A stretch of 64,000 nucleotides of DNA, from positions 434,001 to 498,000 of the forward strand of contig NZ_CP157199.1 of NCBI RefSeq assembly GCF_039954625.1, given 5' to 3'. The notes under the pieces are model-generated. The model had not been told where the DNA came from, did not search any database, and saw nothing but the letters and a program-made list of their open reading frames with translations. The position numbers were made by a program, and so were the translations under genes. This document shows positions 17,239 to 26,049 of the stretch, one piece after another; the stretch's first letter is position 1; every line of letters begins with the position of its first letter. The DNA comes from Pontimicrobium sp. SW4. Its GTDB lineage: Bacteria; Bacteroidota; Bacteroidia; Flavobacteriales; Flavobacteriaceae.

Positions 17239-18237
17239 ATGCAAAAAATCACTAAAGAAACATATATAAAATGGTATGAAGACATGCTATTTTGGAGAAA
17301 ATTCGAAGATAAATTAGCAGCAGTATATATTCAGCAAAAAGTTAGAGGTTTCCTTCACTTATATAATGGACAAGAAGCTGTTTTAGCTGGAGCTTTACAT
17401 GCAATGGATTTGTCAAAAGATAAAATGATTACAGCTTATCGTAATCATGTGCAGCCAATTGGTATGGGAGTTGATCCAAAACGTGTTATGGCTGAATTGT
17501 ATGGAAAAGCAACTGGAACTTCTCAAGGACTAGGTGGATCTATGCATATTTTTTCTAAAGAAAAAGGTTTTTACGGAGGACATGGTATAGTTGGAGGGCA
17601 AATTCCTTTAGGAGCTGGAATGGCTTTTGGTGACAAGTATCATGACAGAGGAGCTGTAACATTGTGTTACATGGGAGATGGTGCAGTACGTCAGGGATCA
17701 TTACACGAAACCTTTAATATGGCAATGAACTGGAAATTACCAGTAGTATTTATTTGTGAAAATAATGGTTACGCCATGGGAACGTCAGTAGAACGAACCG
17801 CTAATCATACAGATATCTGGAAGTTAGGTTTAGGTTATGAAATGCCATGTGGACCAGTAGATGGAATGAATCCTGTTAAGGTAGCCGAAGCTATGCATGA
17901 AGCAATTGAAAGAGCACGTCGTGGAGATGGACCAACATTTTTAGAAATGAAAACGTATCGTTATCGTGGGCATTCCATGAGTGATGCACAACATTATAGA
18001 ACGAAAGACGAAGTTGAAGAATACAAAAAAATAGATCCTATTACACAAGTAAAGGATATTATTTTAGAAAAGAAATATGCAACAGAAAACGATTTAAAAG
18101 CAATTGATAAGCGTGTTAAAGATTTAGTTAGCGAATGTGAGAAATTTGCAGACGAATCTCCTTATCCTGAAAAGAGTTTAATGTATGATGCTGTATATGA
18201 GCAAGAAGATTATCCATTTTTACAACATAAATTATAA
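17239..18237 (+). CDS. pdhA: pyruvate dehydrogenase E1 component, alpha subunit
   Basis: Thiamine-diphosphate subunit of the pyruvate dehydrogenase complex, decarboxylating pyruvate and passing the acetyl group to E2. 332 residues with GGSMHIFSKEKGFYGGHGIVGGQ, the TPP motif GDGAVRQGSLHETFNMA...ENNGYAMGTS (about 155-185), and the phosphorylation-loop-like TYRYRGHSMSDAQHYR. It is a separate alpha subunit; no beta subunit gene is in the window. Three bases separate it from pdhC. Related E1 subunits act on branched-chain oxo acids, but linkage and sequence style favour pyruvate. Confidence 0.93.
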   Translation: MQKITKETYIKWYEDMLFWRKFEDKLAAVYIQQKVRGFLHLYNGQEAVLAGALHAMDLSKDKMITAYRNHVQPIGMGVDPKRVMAELYGKATGTSQGLGGSMHIFSKEKGFYGGHGIVGGQIPLGAGMAFGDKYHDRGAVTLCYMGDGAVRQGSLHETFNMAMNWKLPVVFICENNGYAMGTSVERTANHTDIWKLGLGYEMPCGPVDGMNPVKVAEAMHEAIERARRGDGPTFLEMKTYRYRGHSMSDAQHYRTKDEVEEYKKIDPITQVKDIILEKKYATENDLKAIDKRVKDLVSECEKFADESPYPEKSLMYDAVYEQEDYPFLQHKL

Positions 18238-18240
18238 GTC

Positions 18241-19860
18241 ATGGCAGAAATTATTACAATGCCTCGTTTGAGTGACACTATGGAGGAAGGTACTGTTGCT
18301 TCTTGGCTTAAAAAAGTTGGTGATAGCGTAGCCGAAGGAGATATTTTAGCCGAAATTGAAACAGACAAGGCTACTATGGAATTCGAATCATTCCATGAAG
18401 GAACGTTGTTGCATATTGGTGTTAAAGAAGGTGAAACCACTAAGGTTGATGAACTTCTAGCTATAATTGGTGAAAAAGGAGAAGATGTTTCAGCCTTGTT
18501 AAATAATTATAGCTCTGAAGTAAAAGAAGAAGAAGAAGTGGAAGATAATAAAAATTCAAATGATGTGACGCAAACAGAATCTATAGATATACCTGAAGGT
18601 GTTACTGTGGTGACAATGCCTCGTTTGAGTGATACTATGGAAGAGGGTACCGTTGCTACATGGTTAAAAAATGTTGGTGATACTGTTGAAGAAGGTGATA
18701 TCCTTGCTGAAATAGAAACTGATAAAGCGACGATGGAGTTTGAGTCGTTTCAATCTGGAACATTGTTACATGTAGGATTAAATGAAGGTGAATCTGCTAA
18801 AGTAGATTCATTACTAGCTATAATTGGCCCAAAAGGTACTGACGTTGCTAATATTGCTAAAAATTTTAAAACCGATATTCCTTCTGGAAATGTAGCTGAC
18901 GCTCCAAAGAAAGAAGAGAAACAAATTGATACAGCAAAAACAGAAAAAAATGTCATTTCGAACGAAAGTGAGAAATCTCATAATCAATCTAGTGACATAA
19001 TTTCTGGAAGATTATTTGTATCACCATTGGCTAAAAAAATGGCTGATGAAAAAGGAATTAATTTATCTCAAGTTAAAGGTTCTGGTGAAAACGGACGAAT
19101 TATAAAACGTGATATTGAAAACTTCACACCATCAACATCATCACAAGCAACAGTAGGTAAATTCGTGCCATCTGGTCAGGAAGATTTTGATGAAGTAGCA
19201 AACTCAAACATGCGTAAGGCTATTGCTAAAAATTTAGCAAAATCTAAGTTTACAGCGCCACATTATTATTTAAATGTGGAATTTGATATGGATAACGCTA
19301 TGGCGTTTCGTGCTCAATACAATACGTTGCCAGACACCAAAATATCGTTTAATGATATGGTAGTAAAAGCTTGTGCATTAGCATTAAAACAGCATCCACA
19401 AGTCAACTCTCAATGGTTTGATGATAAAATGCGAATGAACAATCATGTACATATTGGTGTAGCAGTTGCTGTTCCAGATGGTTTAGTTGTTCCTGTTGTT
19501 AAGTTTGCAAACGAACAATCGTTACCACAAATAAATGCTGCAGTAAAAGATTTTGCTGGAAGAGCAAGAAAGAAGAAACTTACGCTTGAAGAAATGGAAG
19601 GTAGCACCTTTACTATTTCTAATCTTGGAATGTTTGGAATAGATAGTTTTACATCTATTATCAATCAACCAAATTCGGCAATCCTTTCGGTTGGAGCTAT
19701 TGTGGAAAAACCAGTGGTTAAAAATGGACAAATTGTAGTTGGAAATACCATGAAATTATCAATGGCATGTGACCACAGAACGGTTGATGGTGCTACAGGA
19801 GCTTTATTCTTACAAACATTAAAAGGATACATTGAGAATCCAGTAACGATGTTAGTATAG
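18241..19860 (+). CDS. pdhC: dihydrolipoamide acetyltransferase (E2) with two lipoyl domains
   Basis: Core E2 subunit transferring acetyl groups to CoA. 539 residues: lipoyl domain 1 (about 1-80, lipoylated Lys43 in ETDKATMEF), acidic linker, lipoyl domain 2 (about 122-200, Lys162 in an identical motif), linker, E1/E3-binding domain (about 258-296, FVSPLAKKMADEKGINLSQVKGSGENGR is its core, read in two halves around residue 275), and a catalytic domain (about 315-539) with SMACDHRTVDG carrying the active-site histidine and aspartate. It follows pdhA in one operon and ends before a terminator. The two lipoyl regions are nearly identical even as DNA. Confidence 0.95.
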   Translation: MAEIITMPRLSDTMEEGTVASWLKKVGDSVAEGDILAEIETDKATMEFESFHEGTLLHIGVKEGETTKVDELLAIIGEKGEDVSALLNNYSSEVKEEEEVEDNKNSNDVTQTESIDIPEGVTVVTMPRLSDTMEEGTVATWLKNVGDTVEEGDILAEIETDKATMEFESFQSGTLLHVGLNEGESAKVDSLLAIIGPKGTDVANIAKNFKTDIPSGNVADAPKKEEKQIDTAKTEKNVISNESEKSHNQSSDIISGRLFVSPLAKKMADEKGINLSQVKGSGENGRIIKRDIENFTPSTSSQATVGKFVPSGQEDFDEVANSNMRKAIAKNLAKSKFTAPHYYLNVEFDMDNAMAFRAQYNTLPDTKISFNDMVVKACALALKQHPQVNSQWFDDKMRMNNHVHIGVAVAVPDGLVVPVVKFANEQSLPQINAAVKDFAGRARKKKLTLEEMEGSTFTISNLGMFGIDSFTSIINQPNSAILSVGAIVEKPVVKNGQIVVGNTMKLSMACDHRTVDGATGALFLQTLKGYIENPVTMLV

Positions 19861-19884
19861 TTTGATAATGCATAAAAAATAACT

Positions 19885-19915
19885 AAAACCTGTTTCTACT
19901 GAGACAGGTTTTTTT
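19885..19915 (+). terminator. terminator after pdhC
   Basis: AAACCTGTTTC and GAGACAGGTTT pair (one G-T) around a TACT loop, followed by a run of T to 19915. Confidence 0.85.
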
Positions 19916-19990
19916 ATGAAGAGAACTTTTTCACTCGACAGTATTTATTATCTTTAACACATATTAATTATAGCGCTAAAACACATATAT

Positions 19991-20974
19991 ATGAAAAATA
20001 TTATTCTATCACTTATTACAGTTATTTTATTCACGGCATGTCGAAATAAAACAATTAACCCTTCTGAAGTTGTTACTAAAGAAAATATACAAACAGCTAT
20101 GGAATATTTAACATCCGATGAATTGGAAGGGCGTGCAACCGGAACACCTGGGATAGAAAAGGCAGCTGTTTATATTGAAGATTATTTTAAACAAAATAAT
20201 ATTGAGCCTTATTTTGAAACTTATCGCGATAACTTTCAGTTTAACCGAAAAGTAAAAGAAGGTGATACTATTGTTGAGCGATCTGTAAATGGATTTAATG
20301 TTGTTGGGTTAATAGAAGGGAACGACCCAGAATTGAAAAATGAATACATTATACTTGGTGGGCATTATGATCATATAGGAAGAGGCAGAGAGGTAGATGG
20401 AGATTCTATTGCAAATGGTGCCAATGATGATGCATCAGGAACTATTACAGCAATGGAAATGGGTAAATACTTTGCTAAATCAAAAAGCAATAAAAGAAGT
20501 ATTCTTATTACGTTGTATGCTGCTGAGGAAATGGGACTTAAAGGCTCTGATCATTTAGCTAAAAAATTAAAAGACAAAGGAACCAATGTTTACAACATGG
20601 TTAATTTTGAAATGATTGGTGTGCCTAGAGCCGAAGATGAACCAATGGCATATATGTCGGGTTATAAACGTTCTAATTTTGCCGAAACTCTCAACAAATA
20701 TGCTGGTGAAGAAGTAGTTGGGTTTTTTGATAAAGCCAGCGAAATGAACTTGTTTATGAGGTCAGATAATTATCCGTTTTTTAAAGCACTAAATATCCCA
20801 GCACATGCTATTTCAACGTTCGATTTTACAAATTATGAATATTATCACCATGTTGATGACGAAGCCGAAAAAATGGACTATGACCATATGACCAATTTCA
20901 TTATTAAAATGATTCCAGCATTTGAAGGTATGATGAATGCTCCAACCAGAGAAGTTGTGCTAAAAAATGAGTAA
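19991..20974 (+). CDS. M28-family zinc aminopeptidase lipoprotein
   Basis: Exported zinc exopeptidase of family M28. 327 residues with a lipoprotein signal ending LFTAC (Cys17). Zinc and catalytic residues are visible: GGHYDHIG (His125, Asp127), NGANDDASGT (Asp146), LYAAEEMGLKGS (Glu179/Glu180) and YYHHVDDEAEKM near the C-terminus with the last histidine ligand. It is anchored to a membrane facing the periplasm or outside. The last 8 bases overlap the SDR gene that follows, so the two are translated from one mRNA. The natural peptide substrate is unknown. Confidence 0.88.
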   Translation: MKNIILSLITVILFTACRNKTINPSEVVTKENIQTAMEYLTSDELEGRATGTPGIEKAAVYIEDYFKQNNIEPYFETYRDNFQFNRKVKEGDTIVERSVNGFNVVGLIEGNDPELKNEYIILGGHYDHIGRGREVDGDSIANGANDDASGTITAMEMGKYFAKSKSNKRSILITLYAAEEMGLKGSDHLAKKLKDKGTNVYNMVNFEMIGVPRAEDEPMAYMSGYKRSNFAETLNKYAGEEVVGFFDKASEMNLFMRSDNYPFFKALNIPAHAISTFDFTNYEYYHHVDDEAEKMDYDHMTNFIIKMIPAFEGMMNAPTREVVLKNE

Positions 20975-21650
20975 AAACATCATCATTACTGGAACAAGTC
21001 GAGGTATTGGTTTTGAGTTGGTAAAACTATTTGCTGCTCAAGGTTATAATGTTTTGGCATTATCTAGAAACGAAAAACCAGTTAACGATTTAGGTTTAAA
21101 AAATGTCACCACTTGGTCTTTTGACCTTAGTAATGAGGTTTCTTATAAAAAAGTAAGCAGTTTCGTCAAGAAAAATTGGAAGCAAGTAGATGTTTTAATT
21201 AATAATGCAGGAGCTTTATTGAATAAACCGTTTGCTGAAACGACTTTTGATGATTTTGAATACATTTATAAAACCAATGTTTTTGGTGTTGCTGAATTAA
21301 CTAGAGTTACCTTGCCATTTATGAAAGCTAATAGTCACGTAGTTACTATCAGTTCTATGGGAGGCGTACAAGGTAGTATGAAGTTTCCAGGTTTAGCTGC
21401 TTATAGTTCAAGTAAAGGTGCTGTGATTACTTTAACCGAATTGCTAGCTGAAGAATATAAAGAATCTGGAATATCTTTTAATGTACTGGCACTTGGAGCT
21501 GTACAAACCGAAATGTTAGAAGAAGCCTTTCCAGGATATCAAGCACCAACTACAGCATTAGAAATAGCAAATTATATTTATGATTTTGCTTTAAATGGTA
21601 ATAAGTATTATAATGGAAAAATACTACAGGTTTCTAGTTCGACGCCTTAG
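20967..21650 (+). CDS. short-chain dehydrogenase/reductase
   Basis: Classical NAD(P)-dependent SDR, 227 residues. Rossmann motif GTSRGIGFEL at 9-18, LINNAG near 78-82, catalytic serine in VVTISSMGG (about 129), and the YSSSK pair Tyr146/Lys150. The start overlaps the M28 peptidase gene by 8 bases. Its stop codon directly abuts the stop of the convergent sulfatase gene, with no room for a terminator. The substrate is not deducible. Confidence 0.9.
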   Translation: MSKNIIITGTSRGIGFELVKLFAAQGYNVLALSRNEKPVNDLGLKNVTTWSFDLSNEVSYKKVSSFVKKNWKQVDVLINNAGALLNKPFAETTFDDFEYIYKTNVFGVAELTRVTLPFMKANSHVVTISSMGGVQGSMKFPGLAAYSSSKGAVITLTELLAEEYKESGISFNVLALGAVQTEMLEEAFPGYQAPTTALEIANYIYDFALNGNKYYNGKILQVSSSTP

Positions 21651-23099
21651 TTATTTTTCTTCAATATAATCTGGATTTTGTATTGCTGAATTTGCATTCA
21701 TAGATAGTTGCAACTCTTTTAAACGAGTGTTTAATTCTTTTACTTTTTCAGGAAACTCTTTAGATAAATTGTTGGTTTCAGATACATCATTAGACAAGTT
21801 ATATAGCTCTAAAGTATTAGTTTCATAAAAAGAAATTAACTTCCAATCTCCTTTTCTTATGGCTGCTCCAGGAGTCCAAGCACTACCATGATAATGCGGG
21901 TAATGCCAAAACAACTCATCTCTTTTAAGAGGAGAACTGTTTTTTAATATAGGCGTTAAATCCCTTCCATCAATGGTTTGATTTTCATCTAAATTTATAT
22001 CAGCAATCGACATAATGGTCGGATAAAAATCATGCCCAATTACAGGTTCATTATTAATGTTATTTGTTTTGTTGTAATTAGCAGGTTTTATAAGCAATGG
22101 TACACGAATACCGCCTTCATAAAGCCATCCTTTGCCACCTCTTAATGGAGTTACAGCTGTTGGTGCTATAAAATTGTATTCCTTTTTTAATGTAGATAGA
22201 CCGCCATTATCAGAAGTAAAAATAATGGTCGTATTATCATAAAGGTTTTTATCTTTTAGTACTTTTATTAATCTGCCAACATTTTCATCAAGAGAGTATA
22301 CCATTGAGGCATATGCAGGATTAAATTGAGTTAATGTAGTAAGCCCTCCTCTTTCTTCTTTTTGCTTAGGGGCTTCAATTCCTAATGCTTCAGCTTTCTT
22401 ATTAAATTTTTCAATATGCTTTTTATTTGCTTGTATTGGTGTATGTACAGTATAGTAAGTAAGGAATAAAAAGAAAGGATCGTTTGATGTAGAGTCTAAA
22501 AATGTAATTGATTCGTTAGTTAGCCTGTCGGTTAAATATTCACCATCTGGGCCATCACTTAACTTAGGGTTTTTATAAGGAGAATAGTAGCCTCCTGGTG
22601 GTTGTCCCATATGTCCTCCAGCTATATTAACATCAAACCCTTGATCAGTTGGAAAATAACCTTCTGAACCCAAATGCCATTTTCCTGCAAAAAAAGTGTT
22701 GTAACCATTGTTTTTCAGGGTTTCCGCTAATGTTACTTCATTAAGTGGGAGTTCGTTTAAATCTTCTGGACCTAACAGTTTTTCTTTTTTTGCATTATTT
22801 CCAGGAATCCAATCGGTTATATTTACTCTAGCTGGATGTCTTCCAGTCATTATTGAAGCTCTAGATGGCGAACAAACTGATCCCGATGCATAAGCATTGG
22901 TAAATTGAATACTTTGAGTACTTAAAGAGTCAATATTTGGGCTTTCATAAAAGGTACTGCCAGAATATCCTAAATCTGTCCAACCTAAATCATCAACAAG
23001 AATAAAAACAAAATTTTGCTTCTTAGTTATACTTTTATCATTAGAACATGAAAAGTAAGTAGCGGTTAAGAGTATTATAATTAAATATTTTTTCATCAT
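21651..23099 (-). CDS. sulfatase lipoprotein (type I, formylglycine-dependent)
   Basis: Exported sulfatase, 482 residues, with a lipoprotein signal ending ATYFSC (Cys18). The metal site VFILVDDLGW (Asp36/Asp37) and the sulfatase signature CSPSR with Cys76, which must be oxidised to formylglycine, are intact, followed by TGRHPARV, FFAGKWHLG and FTSDNGG. This matches family S1 arylsulfatases and carbohydrate sulfatases such as those used on marine polysaccharides. It is the last gene of a minus-strand trio, 2 bases after the PLP enzyme. No maturation enzyme for the cysteine is beside it. The substrate is unknown. Confidence 0.92.
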   Translation of the reverse strand: MMKKYLIIILLTATYFSCSNDKSITKKQNFVFILVDDLGWTDLGYSGSTFYESPNIDSLSTQSIQFTNAYASGSVCSPSRASIMTGRHPARVNITDWIPGNNAKKEKLLGPEDLNELPLNEVTLAETLKNNGYNTFFAGKWHLGSEGYFPTDQGFDVNIAGGHMGQPPGGYYSPYKNPKLSDGPDGEYLTDRLTNESITFLDSTSNDPFFLFLTYYTVHTPIQANKKHIEKFNKKAEALGIEAPKQKEERGGLTTLTQFNPAYASMVYSLDENVGRLIKVLKDKNLYDNTTIIFTSDNGGLSTLKKEYNFIAPTAVTPLRGGKGWLYEGGIRVPLLIKPANYNKTNNINNEPVIGHDFYPTIMSIADINLDENQTIDGRDLTPILKNSSPLKRDELFWHYPHYHGSAWTPGAAIRKGDWKLISFYETNTLELYNLSNDVSETNNLSKEFPEKVKELNTRLKELQLSMNANSAIQNPDYIEEK

Positions 23100-23101
23100 A
23101 A

Positions 23102-24199
23102 TTAATTGTTAAGATTGTTCATCATTGTAATACCCTTGCCTTCTAATGTTGTATAGTGTTTCATTAAATTGGCAGTCATACAGCTATGCACTGGTAACAC
23201 CAAGAGTGTGTCACCAACTTTGTATTTTGTAATATCACTTTCGGGTACTTTTACAATACCATGTTCTTGCGAAATGGCACGAACATAGGTATTGGCTATA
23301 AGCTCATTCCAACTATTACTTGTTTTTTTGGCTATGTTGCCATAAATAGTTCCAAAGCTCTCATCTTCCATTCGGTCTTTCGATAAATGGATACCTCCAC
23401 CATAAATAACCACTTCACTTTGTTTTGGGTGGATAGCAACAATAGGACATTCTAAAGCCACAGCAATATCATTGACATTACAAGAGCCAATTTGTACTTG
23501 CATCATATCGTAAAATGCGTAATTTCCTGGACGGATTTCGTCTATGCCTTCAAAATTTTCAGAAACACTGCAACTGGGTGTATCTCCGTATGAGGCTATG
23601 ATTTCTGGATAGTTTGTTATATACTGATTTTTTAAGGTGACCAATTTCTTTTTGGCTTCTTCATGCACTCTAATAATATCTGCTTTGCTTCTGCATTTAT
23701 AGGTTTGTCCAGCATGACTTAAAAATCCAATAAAATTCAGTTTATCACTGTTCTTTGAAATTTCTAATAGTGTATCAATACTTTCGGTATCATAGTGCAA
23801 TAATCCAGCTCTATTGTTGCCAATGTTTATTTTAATGTAAAAATTAACAGGATGTTGTAAATGGATTTTTAGAAACTCTAAACTTGTTTTAGACTCTATT
23901 AAAATATTTAAGGTAACTCTACTTGCTAAATCATTGATGGTGTCTATTTCTAAAATATTCACAGGAAAAGCTACGGTGATATCGTTCCACTCTTTAGAGA
24001 AATAACTAGCCATATCTAATGAGGACGCTGTAATTTTAGAAACGCCAGCATCTTTAAACCATCTACCAATTTCTAAGGATTGATGTGTTTTAAAATGTGG
24101 GCGTAGTTCAACATTAAATCGTTTGGCACGTTCAGCCATAAATACAATATTGGCTTTGCATTTTGTTTCATCGAGTAATAAAGTGGGTTTGCTAATCAT
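23102..24199 (-). CDS. D-threonine aldolase/D-serine dehydratase-like PLP enzyme
   Basis: Fold-III PLP enzyme with an alanine-racemase-like N-terminal barrel; 365 residues. The PLP lysine lies in LRPHFKTHQS (Lys37), and the C-terminal domain has ALECPIVAIHPKQSEVVIYGGG and a metal-type LLVLPVHSCMTANL (His and Cys for a divalent ion), as in D-threonine aldolases and D-serine dehydratases. Expected reaction: cleavage or dehydration of a D-beta-hydroxy amino acid. Its start overlaps the MFS gene by 8 bases and its stop is 2 bases from the sulfatase start, so all three share an mRNA. Confidence 0.85.
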   Translation of the reverse strand: MISKPTLLLDETKCKANIVFMAERAKRFNVELRPHFKTHQSLEIGRWFKDAGVSKITASSLDMASYFSKEWNDITVAFPVNILEIDTINDLASRVTLNILIESKTSLEFLKIHLQHPVNFYIKINIGNNRAGLLHYDTESIDTLLEISKNSDKLNFIGFLSHAGQTYKCRSKADIIRVHEEAKKKLVTLKNQYITNYPEIIASYGDTPSCSVSENFEGIDEIRPGNYAFYDMMQVQIGSCNVNDIAVALECPIVAIHPKQSEVVIYGGGIHLSKDRMEDESFGTIYGNIAKKTSNSWNELIANTYVRAISQEHGIVKVPESDITKYKVGDTLLVLPVHSCMTANLMKHYTTLEGKGITMMNNLNN

Positions 24200-25367
24200 G
24201 TGTTATTGGTTTTCTAGATAACGCTATAAGACCCAAAATTGGACCTATGCCTAGTATCATATATAGGAAACTTGAATTATATTTTAAATGTAAATAATTT
24301 AATAATTGTATGCTAATAATTGTAATGGCAAACCCAATACAGTTCACTATGGTTAAGGCAGTACCTTTATATTTTGGAATCGCATTTTGTGCTACCAAAG
24401 TTGAAAACAAAGGTGAGTCGGCGATGACTACCATTCCCCAAAAAACTAAAAAACTGAGTAGAATGAATTCTGAATTCGTTATAAGAATAAATGGTGATAT
24501 CAAACAGCAAAGACATGATAATAATAAAGCAGTAAACGCTACTTTTTTAGTTTTAAAAACGGAAGATAAATAACCACCAATAACACAAGATAATCCTCCA
24601 ACACCAATAATTATAAATGACCAGAGCGGAATGTTTAAAGTAGATTCAAGATTGTTTTCTTTATAAAGACTTAATATCACTGGAACAAATGCCCAAAATG
24701 CATACAGTTCCCATATGTGCCCAAAATACCCAAAAGCAGCTGACCTAAATTTTGAGTCTTTAAAGTTTTTTAACCATGCATTTATTTTTAATTTCTGACT
24801 TGCCTTTCTGTAAGGTCCGTTAGGAACAAATAACAACATAAGTAGACCTCCAAATAGTGCTAATATCGAAATAAAAACCATAATATATTGCCACGAAAAT
24901 CCAAAAGAGTATCCTTTTAATAAATGCGGAAAAGCAGTCCCAACAACCAATGCGCCAACCAAAAATCCAAGCGATTTCCCTAAACCCTTATCATAATAAT
25001 CTGCTGCTATTTTCATGCCAACAGGGTAAATACCAGCGAGGAAAAAACCAGTGAAATATTTAAGAATGAATAAAGAGAAAAAGGAGTTGTTTTCAAGAAT
25101 GGTTCCTAAATTAAAAACAGCGGCAATTAAAGCACAAAAAAAGAAGACTTTTGATGGTGAAAATCTATCAGACACAGTTAATAAAGCAAAAACGAATGTG
25201 CCACTAATAAACCCAAACTGAACTGCTGAGGTAAGGTGTCCCAAAGCACTTTCGTTTAAATTAAACGTTGAAATCAAATCTGCCATAACACCATTTCCAG
25301 CAAACCATAATGAGGTGCAACAAAATTGTGAAAACACAATTATTGGAAGAATTATTTTTGATTTCAT
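24192..25367 (-). CDS. MFS transporter
   Basis: Inner-membrane transporter of the major facilitator superfamily, 391 residues with about twelve hydrophobic segments. Family features include the loop after the second segment (LTVSDRFSPSKVFFF), GNGVMADLIS in the first segment and GGYLSSVFKTKKV between segments 8 and 9. It is the first gene of the MFS - PLP enzyme - sulfatase unit. Its substrate cannot be read from sequence, but neighbours suggest an amino acid or a sulfated/amino compound (inference). Confidence 0.85.
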   Translation of the reverse strand: MKSKIILPIIVFSQFCCTSLWFAGNGVMADLISTFNLNESALGHLTSAVQFGFISGTFVFALLTVSDRFSPSKVFFFCALIAAVFNLGTILENNSFFSLFILKYFTGFFLAGIYPVGMKIAADYYDKGLGKSLGFLVGALVVGTAFPHLLKGYSFGFSWQYIMVFISILALFGGLLMLLFVPNGPYRKASQKLKINAWLKNFKDSKFRSAAFGYFGHIWELYAFWAFVPVILSLYKENNLESTLNIPLWSFIIIGVGGLSCVIGGYLSSVFKTKKVAFTALLLSCLCCLISPFILITNSEFILLSFLVFWGMVVIADSPLFSTLVAQNAIPKYKGTALTIVNCIGFAITIISIQLLNYLHLKYNSSFLYMILGIGPILGLIALSRKPITHD

Positions 25368-25446
25368 TAGTTATATATAAAGGTTTTAACGCTTACTAAA
25401 ATATGTGTTTTATTATGCTGGAGCAATTTAAACTTTTATTTTTGTC

Positions 25447-26046
25447 ATGATGCGAGACAAATTAAAAGATTACATTCCAAGTGCAGCTTTACCTAAAGTT
25501 CTTAGGTTGTTAGAACATGATCATTTGGTTGTAAAAGTGAAGAATGAACGTAAGACACGTCATGGCGATTATAAACGTTTGCTTAACGGTAAACACCAAA
25601 TTACCATAAATTCAAATTTAAACAGATATCGATTTTTAATCACACTACTCCATGAAATTGCACATTTTGAAACATATAAAGAGTATGGAAGAGATATAAA
25701 ACCTCATGGGAAAGAATGGAAATACGTTTTTCAACATATAATGTTACCTTTTTTAAATCCTGAAATTTTTCCAAACAGTTTATTACCGCTTTTAGCAAAG
25801 CATTTTAAAAATCCAAAAGCAAGTAGTGATACTGATGCTAATTTAGCGTTAGCTTTAAAACACTTTGATGAGCCTAACGGTAAAACATTTGTTTTTGAAG
25901 TGCCTTTTGGTAGCACTTTTAAGTTACATAATAAGAGAATATTTAAAAAAGGGAATAAACGTGTAAAACGTTTTGAATGTATTGAGGTTAATACAGGAAA
26001 GTTGTATCTTTTCAATCCGAATGCAGAAGTTGAATTATTAGATTAA
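25447..26046 (+). CDS. SprT-like zinc metalloprotease domain protein
   Basis: 199 residues with an SprT-like domain: TLLHEIAHFE holds the HExxH zinc site (His69, His73) and PHGKEWK gives the third ligand (His87). The C-terminal third is basic, with VFEVPFGSTFKLHNKRIFKKGNKRVKRF read in segments around residue 150-175, and likely forms beta strands. SprT-like proteins are related to DNA-protein crosslink proteases, but bacterial members are little studied. Start ATG 25447 is followed at once by a second ATG. manC begins 3 bases after the stop. Confidence 0.8.
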   Translation: MMRDKLKDYIPSAALPKVLRLLEHDHLVVKVKNERKTRHGDYKRLLNGKHQITINSNLNRYRFLITLLHEIAHFETYKEYGRDIKPHGKEWKYVFQHIMLPFLNPEIFPNSLLPLLAKHFKNPKASSDTDANLALALKHFDEPNGKTFVFEVPFGSTFKLHNKRIFKKGNKRVKRFECIEVNTGKLYLFNPNAEVELLD

Positions 26047-26049
26047 TAG

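Noticed and set aside
18241..18780. Direct DNA repeat suggesting a mobile element or gene duplication
   Set aside because: The repeats are the two lipoyl domains of one in-frame E2 protein.
21651..25367. Polysaccharide utilisation locus
   Set aside because: A sulfatase is present, but there is no SusC/SusD pair, glycoside hydrolase or regulator beside it; the orphan SusD is 25 kb away.
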